Assembly: GCA_003157225.1 (NCBI GenBank) | Contig: PMIZ01000339.1 | Span: 199-6,955 of the forward strand | Length of the DNA: 6,757 nt | Reading direction: 5' to 3' | Origin: Actinomycetota bacterium | GTDB taxonomy: Bacteria > Actinomycetota > Thermoleophilia > RBG-16-64-13 | Part shown: piece after piece, positions 1 through 5,927 of the stretch | How the letters are laid out: each line of letters starts with the position of its first letter | How positions within the stretch are numbered: position 1 is the stretch's first letter | Made by a program: the position numbers and the translations under genes | Notes under the pieces: generated by a model | What the model saw: the letters and a program-made list of their open reading frames with translations, nothing else | What the model was told of the DNA's origin: nothing | Database searches by the model: none

Positions 1-21
1 GGCCTCGGGCCGGTCCGCCAC

Positions 22-2316
22 TCACTGCCCAGACGGTCGTTCCCGCCCACGTTTCCGCCAGGACGGCCACCACCAGTTAGCCCTGCCGAGGTAGAACATG
101 ACGGCAGGCATGAGCGTCAGCCGCACGAGCACGGTATCGGCGATTATTGCCAGCGCGATGCCCAGGCCCAGCATCTTGGTAGTGGCGATGTTGGTGAAGG
201 CGAAGGCCCCCGTCACGATGACCACCAGCAGCGCCGCACTGACGATGATGCGACCGGTGCGGACCACGCCGATGGTGACGCTCTCCGCGTTGTCGTGCGT
301 GCGCAGCCAGCGCTCGTGCATGCGGGTGAGCATGAACACCGCGTAGTCCATAGTGATGCCGAAGAGCACGCACAGCATCACCACGCGGTTGATAGCGTCG
401 ATGCCCCCCGTCGAGGTGAACCGCAAGATCTTCTCCAGGCTGCTCCCCTGGAAGAGCAGCACGAGCCAGCCGTAGCTCATGGCGATGGTGAGGAGATTGA
501 CAACTACTGCCAGGATCGGCAGCACCACGCTCTTCAGCAGCAGAGCGAAGACTATTAGGCTACTGAAGACTATCCACACGACCACCCAAGGCAGCCAGTA
601 GTTCAGCTCTGCCAGGAAGTCGGCGCTGAAGGCGGATTCCCCAGCCACGTGCACCTCGTACCCCGAAGGCGGGGCCGTGGCGGTCAGGCGTGTGACTAGG
701 TCATACGTCGCCGAGGAATCGGGCGGGTTTGCCGAGACTACCCGATAGAGCACCGCTCCAGGGGCGATAGAACCCTTGATCAACTGCTTGAACTGGTTCA
801 ACTGGTCGGCCGTTATGGTCTGGCCGCCGGTGATCGTTATCCCTTCGGCGGGCACGACGTACCCAGCCGGATCGTTGAACAGTTTCTGGAACTCGGGCCA
901 CAGCCCGGCGAGCGCGGAGGTGTCGCTCAGCCCGGTCACCGTGAAGGGGCTGAGCACCGAGGTGACCCCTTCGGTGTGCGCCAACTGCGTGCCGTAGCTG
1001 AACAGGGCCAATGCGCGGGCCGCGTCGATGGTCGTGTCACCCTTCCAGGTAAGCAGCACCGAGGTGGGCGAGAGAGCCTCCCGGTCGAATTCCTTGTCGA
1101 GAATGTCGATCCCCTGTCGTGACTCCGCTGCCCCGGGTAGTGTCTTGGCAGAGGTCATCTGGGTCTTCATGGTGAGGGCCGGCGCTGCCAGGAGAACGGC
1201 GAGCGCCAGCGCCACAAGGATGGAGACCCACGGACGCCTCAGAAGCACTCGCGTCCACCACCGCCAGCGTCGGCCGTCATGCGCCTCGTGCAGACGGACG
1301 ACGGGGATAGAGTTCACCTTGTGGCCTACCACGGCCAAGATAGCCGGCATGAACGTAACCGAGGCGGCCACCGAGAAGAACACCACGAGCGCTCCGCCGA
1401 TGCCGAGCGAGCGTATCCCTGGCGACGGGAAGAAGACCAGGCCGATGACTCCCATCAGCACCGCCGCGCCGCTGAAGAAGACCGAACGGCCCGCGCGCGC
1501 CGTGGTGACTATCACCGCGTCCTTGACCGAAGCGCCGCGGTGTAGTTCCTCGCGGAAACGCCAGACAATGAACAACGCGTAGTCGATAGCGACCGCCAAC
1601 CCCAGAAGTGTGGCGATGTTCATCGAGAAGACCGACATGCTGGTGACGCGGCCGATGAGATACATGGCGCCGAGGGTGACGGTGACGGCCAACCCGCCGG
1701 TGACGACCGGCAGCGCGGCGGCCACCAGGCTGCCAAAGACGAAGATCAGCGCGATGAGCGCCACCGGCAAGCCGTATATCTCCACCTTGCGCAGGTCGCG
1801 GAAGGAGTATCCCGTGATGTCCGAGAATATGGCCGGCTCTCCGGTGAGGTAGGTCTTGAGGGTCGGGCTGCTGAGCGAGGTGCGGATGCGATCGACCTCT
1901 CCCTGCACGGTCTGCTGCGAGGCCGAGAAGCTCAGCACGGCCACCGAGCTCTTGCCGTCTTTGGACACCAGTTGCGTGCTGCCCGTGCTGGCAAAGGTCT
2001 GGACGGTGTCAAGACCGGGGATCTTGGCTGCTGCCAGCCCGTTCAGGGCCAGTAGCTCGGCCCCCATGAACTCCTTGCCCGTGGCTTGCAGCGTGTCGCT
2101 CTTGAAGACGACTAGGAGTGTCGTGGGACCTTCCTTGAACTTCTCCTGGATGAGAGCGGCGGCCCGCTGCGAGGGCGCGTTCGGATTTGCGAAGCCCCCG
2201 GTGAGGACGTTTTCGAGGAATGGCGTGGCGATCACGCTCACCGCGAAGAGCACGACCCATAGGGCGATCATGACCCAACGGTAATGGTACGAGAATCTGC
2301 CGAGGGCTTGGAACAT
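22..2316 (-). CDS. MMPL/RND-family transporter (MmpL-like exporter)
   Basis: This is a 764-residue inner-membrane exporter of the RND superfamily, MMPL branch, whose members use the proton gradient to move lipids, siderophores or drugs. The layout is the usual duplicated one. TM1 lies near residues 13-33 and is followed by an extracytoplasmic domain to about 178. TM2-TM6 span about 180-330. TM7 (about 362-382) precedes a second large domain to about 572, and TM8-TM12 span about 574-740. Both halves keep the Asp-Tyr pair of the MMPL proton relay: D245-Y246 in TM4 (context GLAVAIDYALFIVWRFREEL) and D657-Y658 in TM10 (context LFGITMDYAVFMLTRMHE). The C-terminus is short and basic, with no long cytoplasmic tail of the MmpL3 kind. 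The ATG is preceded by AGAGG at 9 nt, and the stop of the upstream tetR gene is only 3 bases away, so the two are probably coupled. The family call is firm, but the substrate cannot be read from sequence. Confidence 0.95.
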   Translation of the reverse strand: MFQALGRFSYHYRWVMIALWVVLFAVSVIATPFLENVLTGGFANPNAPSQRAAALIQEKFKEGPTTLLVVFKSDTLQATGKEFMGAELLALNGLAAAKIPGLDTVQTFASTGSTQLVSKDGKSSVAVLSFSASQQTVQGEVDRIRTSLSSPTLKTYLTGEPAIFSDITGYSFRDLRKVEIYGLPVALIALIFVFGSLVAAALPVVTGGLAVTVTLGAMYLIGRVTSMSVFSMNIATLLGLAVAIDYALFIVWRFREELHRGASVKDAVIVTTARAGRSVFFSGAAVLMGVIGLVFFPSPGIRSLGIGGALVVFFSVAASVTFMPAILAVVGHKVNSIPVVRLHEAHDGRRWRWWTRVLLRRPWVSILVALALAVLLAAPALTMKTQMTSAKTLPGAAESRQGIDILDKEFDREALSPTSVLLTWKGDTTIDAARALALFSYGTQLAHTEGVTSVLSPFTVTGLSDTSALAGLWPEFQKLFNDPAGYVVPAEGITITGGQTITADQLNQFKQLIKGSIAPGAVLYRVVSANPPDSSATYDLVTRLTATAPPSGYEVHVAGESAFSADFLAELNYWLPWVVVWIVFSSLIVFALLLKSVVLPILAVVVNLLTIAMSYGWLVLLFQGSSLEKILRFTSTGGIDAINRVVMLCVLFGITMDYAVFMLTRMHERWLRTHDNAESVTIGVVRTGRIIVSAALLVVIVTGAFAFTNIATTKMLGLGIALAIIADTVLVRLTLMPAVMFYLGRANWWWPSWRKRGRERPSGQ

Positions 2317-2319
2317 GGA

Positions 2320-2952
2320 CTACAACCTCTGTCTGGTGGCTATCAGAGACGCGGCAAAAGCCTCGAGCACGCGGCGCGGGGCCGCGGACACTTCCTCCGC
2401 AACCTCGCTCAAGTCTATCGGGGTGACCAGCGCCATACCGTGCACGAGAGCCCAGGTGGCGTAGGTCATCTCCGCCGCCGACAGCGGCGGGTCTGTGGCG
2501 AAGACACCTTGCTCTATCCCTTCGCGGAAGGTCTGAGCGATCAGACGAGCCGCTCCGAGGCCCAAAGCGACTCCGCTGGACGACGGGAGATCTTCCAGGG
2601 AAGTGGCCGCAAGGATGCAGCGGAGGTCCACCGGATTCTCTTGGGCGAAGTGCAGGTAGGCCATGCCCAGCTCGACGACGCGACTCTCGGGCGGAAGATC
2701 GGAGGGCACCTCACGTAAATAGGCATCGAGCCGTTGGAACGACTCGGCAAAGAGCGCAACAATCAGCTCATCGCGGCTGGCGAAGTAGGTGTAGAGAGCC
2801 GCGGGACTGAAGTCCGCCCGACGGGCGACTTGGCGGAGGCTGATCGCCTCCGGGCCGACCTCGAGCAGCAGATCCCTGGCCGCCACCAGTATCTCTTCCC
2901 TTGTGTTCAGCCGCCGGCGGTCACGCCGCGACAGGCCTGACTGGCTTTCCAT
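2320..2952 (-). CDS. TetR/AcrR-family repressor with WHG-type C-terminal domain
   Basis: This is a 210-residue one-component regulator, expected to bind DNA as a dimer and release it on binding a small ligand. Residues about 17-65 form the TetR DNA-binding domain. The helix-turn-helix is SLRQVARRADFSPAALYTYF (38-57), followed by the typical SRDELIVAL. The C-terminal half contains ATWALVHGMALV (165-176), with W167, H171 and G172 matching the WHG signature of one TetR C-terminal class. The reading frame is open back to a GTG at 3063. I chose the ATG at 2952 because it leaves 15 residues before the first conserved helix and gives the usual family length. It also leaves the two palindromes outside the gene. 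The ribosome site is weak: AAGGG about 13 nt upstream. The gene lies directly upstream of the MMPL gene and diverges from the MFS gene, so it probably represses itself, the MMPL gene and perhaps the MFS gene. Confidence 0.93.
   Translation of the reverse strand: MESQSGLSRRDRRRLNTREEILVAARDLLLEVGPEAISLRQVARRADFSPAALYTYFASRDELIVALFAESFQRLDAYLREVPSDLPPESRVVELGMAYLHFAQENPVDLRCILAATSLEDLPSSSGVALGLGAARLIAQTFREGIEQGVFATDPPLSAAEMTYATWALVHGMALVTPIDLSEVAEEVSAAPRRVLEAFAASLIATRQRL
2326..2330 (-). promoter_or_regulatory. Ribosome binding site of the MMPL gene inside the end of tetR
   Basis: AGAGG on the minus strand lies 9 nt before the MMPL ATG and falls within the last codons of tetR, whose TAG stop (2320-2322) is 3 bases from that ATG. 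Ribosomes finishing tetR would end exactly where the pump is started, which points to one mRNA and coupled translation. The spacing is seen directly; coupling is inferred. Confidence 0.75.
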
Positions 2953-2975
2953 AAGCGAATCCGCGCCCTTTTCCG

Positions 2976-2981
2976 AACATA
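2976..2981 (-). promoter_or_regulatory. Possible tetR-mmpL promoter -10 element
   Basis: TATGTT on the minus strand fits the TAnnnT form of a -10 box and would start transcription near 2968-2970, leaving a leader of about 17 nt before the tetR ATG. No convincing -35 hexamer sits at the right spacing. TTGACG at 2989-2994 is too close. Candidate operator 1 abuts this box, so a repressor bound there would block it. Confidence 0.3.
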
Positions 2982-3000
2982 CATCGTTCGTCAAACGATG
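2982..3000. promoter_or_regulatory. Candidate TetR operator 1 (perfect 7-bp inverted repeat)
   Basis: CATCGTT and AACGATG are perfect reverse complements separated by the 5-base spacer CGTCA, giving a 19-bp site of the size TetR dimers often use. It lies in the gap between the divergent tetR and MFS genes, 30 bp upstream of the tetR start, immediately upstream of a possible tetR -10 element. The repeat is seen directly; its use by the neighbouring TetR protein is inferred from position. Confidence 0.6.
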
Positions 3001-3006
3001 AACGTT

Positions 3007-3027
3007 TCCGTGAACAGTGTTCGCGGA
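3007..3027. promoter_or_regulatory. Candidate TetR operator 2 (21-bp near-perfect palindrome)
   Basis: The left arm TCCGTGAACA and right arm TGTTCGCGGA flank a single central G. Nine of the ten position pairs are complementary; the only mismatch is T3011 against G3023. The core GAACA-G-TGTTC is perfect. It is the strongest palindrome in the divergent region, lying 7 bases from operator 1 and 67 bases before the MFS start. GAAC/GTTC half-sites recur at 2975, 2986, 3000, 3012, 3019 and 3052, suggesting several related contacts. Binding by the adjacent TetR protein is an inference. Confidence 0.6.
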
Positions 3028-3081
3028 CATGCTACCCGGAAGGGCGCGTGCGTTCAAGTCCACCCTCTCAAGTGAGGCTGC

Positions 3082-3087
3082 TAGACT
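3082..3087 (+). promoter_or_regulatory. Possible -10 element of a leaderless MFS transcript
   Basis: TAGACT fits TAnnnT and ends 7 bases before the ATG at 3095, which would place the transcription start on or next to the start codon. This is the arrangement typical of leaderless mRNAs in Actinobacteria. It also agrees with the lack of a usable Shine-Dalgarno sequence before this ATG. No clear -35 box was found. Confidence 0.35.
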
Positions 3088-3094
3088 TTATCTT

Positions 3095-4528
3095 ATGAAG
3101 TCCATCCGCCTGCTTGACCCTGCCGTGACGGCCCGTACGCGCAGCAGCCACGTCCTTCTGGTCAACTTCCTCGGTGCGTGGGTGGCGGCTTTCATGACCA
3201 CATCCATCAACATCGCGTTGCCGTCCATCCAGGCCGAACTCCGCCTGGACGCCGTCGCGGTGGGCTGGTTGCCGCTCGCCTACATGCTCGGCTCCGCGGT
3301 GTTCCTGCTGCCTTTCGCCAAGCTCGGCGATCGCTTCGGGCGGAGGCTCATCTTCCTCTCCGGCGTCGGGCTGTTCTTCCTCAGCTCGATCACCCTCGCC
3401 CTCTCGAATTCCTACACGCCGCTGCTCGTATTCCGCGCCCTGCAGGGCATCGGTGCCTCCATGATGTTCAGCACCTCTATGGCCATGGTGACGCTGGCCT
3501 ATCCTCCCCACAGGCGGGGTTTTGCGATGGGCGTCAGCGTCGCCGCGGCCTATCTAGGGCAGACTATGGGCCCTATCATCGGCGGGGTGATCGTCTACAA
3601 CATCGGCTGGCGTAGTCTGTTCCTGGTGACCGGCTGCTTCGCTTTTGTGAACATCGTGCTCGACCTCTTGCTTCTGCGCCGGGCCGAGTGGAAGGAAGAG
3701 CACCGCGCCGGACTGGACTGGACCGGCTCCGCGGTATATGCGGTGGCGCTCTGCGCCTTTCTGCTCGGCCTGTCGTGGGTGGAATTGCCCAGGGGCATGG
3801 CTCTTCTTCTGGCGGGTATCGCCGGTGGCGTCTTCTTCATTTGGTGGGAGGCTCGCACCAAGAATCCCATCATCGAGGTGAAGCTCTACCGGCACAACCG
3901 GGTGTTCGCCCTCTCCAACCTGGCGGCGCTCATCAGCTATGCGTCGATCTGGGCCATGACCTTTCTCATGAGCTTCTACCTTCAGGACATCAAGGGCCTA
4001 AACGCCGAGCGAGCCGGCGAGGTGCTCATCGCCGGGGTGGCGCTCCAGACGATCATCTCTCCCCTCGGCGGAAGACTTTCCGACCGCATCCAGCCCCGCT
4101 GGCTGGCATCGGGGGGGATGTTCCTCTGCGTGCTGGGGCTCCTTCTCTTCAGCTTTCTCAGCGCGAGCACCCCCTACTGGTACATAATCCTCGCCCTGTG
4201 TCTGCTCGGACTGGGCTATGCCTTCTTCTCGGGACCCAATCAGAGCTCCATCATGGGGAGCGTGGAGAGACGTCACGTGGGATTCGCCTCCGCGAGCATC
4301 AGCACGATGCGGATGGTCGGCATGGCGATCAGCGTCGGCGTCGCGACGCTTATCGTCGCTCTCATCGTGGGGCGGCACGACATCCAGACGACGGACTACC
4401 CGAACTTGCTCACCGCCATACGCACGACCTTCATCATCCTCACGGTGCTGTGCGCCCTTTCGGTGGTGGCCTCCCTGGCGAGGGGCAAGATGCCCGTAGG
4501 CGCAGCCGGCGGGCTGCGTCAGGAATGA
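3095..4528 (+). CDS. MFS exporter, DHA2 (14-TMS, EmrB/QacA-like) family
   Basis: This is a 477-residue proton-coupled drug or metabolite exporter of the major facilitator superfamily. Motif A is KLGDRFGRR (76-84), in the loop between TM2 and TM3. Motif B is FRALQGIGAS (113-122), with R114 in TM4. The antiporter motif C is GQTMGPIIGG (155-164) in TM5. About 14 hydrophobic segments can be placed between residues 19 and 463, as in DHA2 pumps. The first helix reads FMTTSINIALP, where most DHA2 proteins have LDxTIVNVALP, so the usual acidic residue is Met. The frame is open upstream to a GTG at 3017, but that start would put a palindrome inside the gene and add an unconserved-looking 26-residue tail. 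The ATG at 3095 gives a normal MFS N-terminus. No good Shine-Dalgarno precedes it, but TAGACT ends 7 nt before it, so the mRNA may be leaderless. The substrate is unknown. Confidence 0.93.
   Translation: MKSIRLLDPAVTARTRSSHVLLVNFLGAWVAAFMTTSINIALPSIQAELRLDAVAVGWLPLAYMLGSAVFLLPFAKLGDRFGRRLIFLSGVGLFFLSSITLALSNSYTPLLVFRALQGIGASMMFSTSMAMVTLAYPPHRRGFAMGVSVAAAYLGQTMGPIIGGVIVYNIGWRSLFLVTGCFAFVNIVLDLLLLRRAEWKEEHRAGLDWTGSAVYAVALCAFLLGLSWVELPRGMALLLAGIAGGVFFIWWEARTKNPIIEVKLYRHNRVFALSNLAALISYASIWAMTFLMSFYLQDIKGLNAERAGEVLIAGVALQTIISPLGGRLSDRIQPRWLASGGMFLCVLGLLLFSFLSASTPYWYIILALCLLGLGYAFFSGPNQSSIMGSVERRHVGFASASISTMRMVGMAISVGVATLIVALIVGRHDIQTTDYPNLLTAIRTTFIILTVLCALSVVASLARGKMPVGAAGGLRQE
4499..4520. terminator. 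Hairpin at the 3' end of the MFS gene, possible terminator
   Basis: CGCAGCC (4501-4507) and GGCTGCG (4512-4518) form a perfect 7-bp GC-rich stem with a 4-base loop, extended by a G-T and a G-C pair. It sits just before the MFS stop, at the junction with the convergent HOT gene. No T-run follows on either strand, so it is not a standard intrinsic terminator. It could slow polymerase, protect the 3' end, or be a by-product of GC-rich coding sequence. Confidence 0.25.
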
Positions 4529-4556
4529 CACTTCGCCCGAGGCCGAACTTGCTCCT

Positions 4557-5840
4557 CTACCAGATGGTCATGGAGTCAAGGAACAGCTGCCGGAAGTCAT
4601 CCGCGGTCGCCGGGCGTGGTGATAGCTTGGTCACGCGGTGCTGCGGCAGCACGCCTTCCACCAGGGCGTCGACGTCATCCGGCGTGTAGCCAACCGCCCG
4701 CAGCCCGTTGGGGATGCCGGCAGCTTTCATGACCTCGATGACCGCGCGTGCCAGTACCTCTCCTGCATCCGCGGGCGTCGCGCCACGAACGTCGGCGCCG
4801 ATCAGCTCCGCCGCCTTCACAAACACCTCCGGGTTGGCCGGCGCCATGAAGCGAAACGCCGCAGGTGCGCCAAGTACGACGGCCATGCCGTGTGGAACGA
4901 GGGCGTGATCCTGCGGATAGCCCTCCGGCCGGTAGTCGCGGACCAGGCCCGAGATAGGATAGGACATGCCGTGAGGCAGTGTCACTCCCGCCGAGCCGAA
5001 GCCGACCCCGGCGATGGTGGAAGCCAGAATCATGTTGGTCCGAGCCTCATCGTCGCCGGAATCATGAATGGCCCGCATCATGTACTTGGAGCCGATCTCC
5101 GCCGCTTTGGCCGCCCAGATGTTGCTTAGGGGGTTGGCCCCTTGATAGGAGGGGCGCAAGCGCGGCGCCGCCGGCGCCTCCCGCAGGTAGAAAGGCATGG
5201 CAGTGAACGACTCCAGGGCGTGGGAGAAGACGTCCAAGGCGGTGCAGGCGACCGCCATCTTGGGCAGGGTGCGGGTGTTGTCTGGGTCGACGATGCCGAG
5301 CTTTGGCCGTAGCGCCCTGTGGGCGATGCCGGTCTTCGCATGCAGCTCTGAGTAGTCGAAGATGGCGACCCCAGTGGTCTCGCTTCCGGTGCCGGCGGTA
5401 GTGGGGATGGCCACCAGCGGCCGCAGTTCCCCAGGCACCGGAAGCGCCTTGCCGACCGGCGCATTGACGTAGGCGAGGAAGTCCGCGGGATAGGTGGCGT
5501 AGAGATTGGCGACCTTGGCGGTGTCTATCGTGGAACCGCCGCCCACGGCCACATATCCGTCGAACTTGCCCTCGGTGGCGAAGGCGATGGCCTCCTTGAA
5601 GGATACGTCGTTTGGCTCGATACGCACGTGATCGAAGAGAGCCGTCGAGATGCCCTCATTCTTGAGGGCTGCGAGCACGATGGCAACCGCCTCGGACTTG
5701 GCCATGACCGGGTCGGTCACCACCATGACCCGCTTGGCGCCCAGGTCCTTCATGTCCGACCCGACTTCGCGGGTGGCTCCGCTCCCGAATTTGATGCTGG
5801 AAGCGTCTGCTGTGAAGACGGTCTCTCGTGCCAATGTCAT
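4557..5840 (-). CDS. Iron-containing alcohol dehydrogenase, hydroxyacid-oxoacid transhydrogenase (HOT/ADHFE1)-like
   Basis: This is a group III iron-dependent dehydrogenase that most resembles hydroxyacid-oxoacid transhydrogenase. That cytosolic or mitochondrial enzyme oxidises 4-hydroxybutyrate to succinate semialdehyde while reducing 2-oxoglutarate to D-2-hydroxyglutarate. Numbering here is for the 427-residue form. The nucleotide loop is GGGSTIDTAK (100-109), and PTTAGTGSETTGVAIFDY (146-163) matches HOT closely. The expected metal ligands are D203, H207 (LDVFSHALESF), H290 (LPHGMSYPISG) and H317 (LVPHGMAVVLGAP). Other HOT-like signatures are RPSYQGANPLSNIWA and the C-terminal LPQHRVTKLSPRP. 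The frame is open to an ATG at 5879, adding 13 residues (440 total). I prefer 5840 because the extra codons are poor in third-position G/C and homologues begin near ETVF, but its GGAGG sits only 1 nt away. The gene converges on the MFS gene across 28 bp and lies downstream of the SLH gene on the same strand. Family is firm; the exact reaction is inferred. Confidence 0.9.
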   Translation of the reverse strand: MTLARETVFTADASSIKFGSGATREVGSDMKDLGAKRVMVVTDPVMAKSEAVAIVLAALKNEGISTALFDHVRIEPNDVSFKEAIAFATEGKFDGYVAVGGGSTIDTAKVANLYATYPADFLAYVNAPVGKALPVPGELRPLVAIPTTAGTGSETTGVAIFDYSELHAKTGIAHRALRPKLGIVDPDNTRTLPKMAVACTALDVFSHALESFTAMPFYLREAPAAPRLRPSYQGANPLSNIWAAKAAEIGSKYMMRAIHDSGDDEARTNMILASTIAGVGFGSAGVTLPHGMSYPISGLVRDYRPEGYPQDHALVPHGMAVVLGAPAAFRFMAPANPEVFVKAAELIGADVRGATPADAGEVLARAVIEVMKAAGIPNGLRAVGYTPDDVDALVEGVLPQHRVTKLSPRPATADDFRQLFLDSMTIW

Positions 5841-5882
5841 GCCTCCAAGGCTTCGCTCTGTACAACCTGGCGCGGCCATGAT

Positions 5883-5912
5883 CGGACCACGTCATCCTCC
5901 GAGTTCGGTCCG
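5883..5912. repeat. 6-bp inverted repeat between the SLH and HOT genes
   Basis: CGGACC (5883-5888) and GGTCCG (5907-5912) are perfect reverse complements separated by 18 bases, inside the short gap between the SLH stop and the HOT start. A second small inverted repeat, CGAAGC (5920-5925) with GCTTCG (5933-5938), overlaps the SLH stop codon. Neither is followed by a T-run. They might act as a terminator or a HOT-gene operator, or be chance in GC-rich DNA. No clear promoter for the HOT gene is visible in this gap. Confidence 0.3.
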
Positions 5913-5927
5913 GGTTCCCCGAAGCCG

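Noticed and set aside
1028..1582. 184-residue plus-strand frame antisense to the MMPL gene
   Set aside because: It is antisense to strongly conserved MMPL sequence, has biased Arg/Ser/Thr composition and no domain.
2284..2718. 144-residue plus-strand frame antisense to tetR
   Set aside because: It overlaps a clear TetR gene and its composition looks like reverse-frame translation.
2953..3063. Extended TetR N-terminus from GTG at 3063
   Set aside because: It would add 37 residues before a normal TetR start, cover both palindromes and overlap the MFS promoter region.
3017..3094. Extended MFS N-terminus from GTG at 3017
   Set aside because: It has no ribosome site, the start lies in the centre of the strongest palindrome, and the extra 26 residues do not look like an MFS N-terminus or signal.
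3688..4689. 333-residue plus-strand open frame overlapping the MFS and HOT genes
   Set aside because: It lies in another frame of the MFS gene, is rich in Arg, His and Gly with no recognisable domain, and runs into the antisense of the HOT gene. This is a typical shadow frame in GC-rich DNA.
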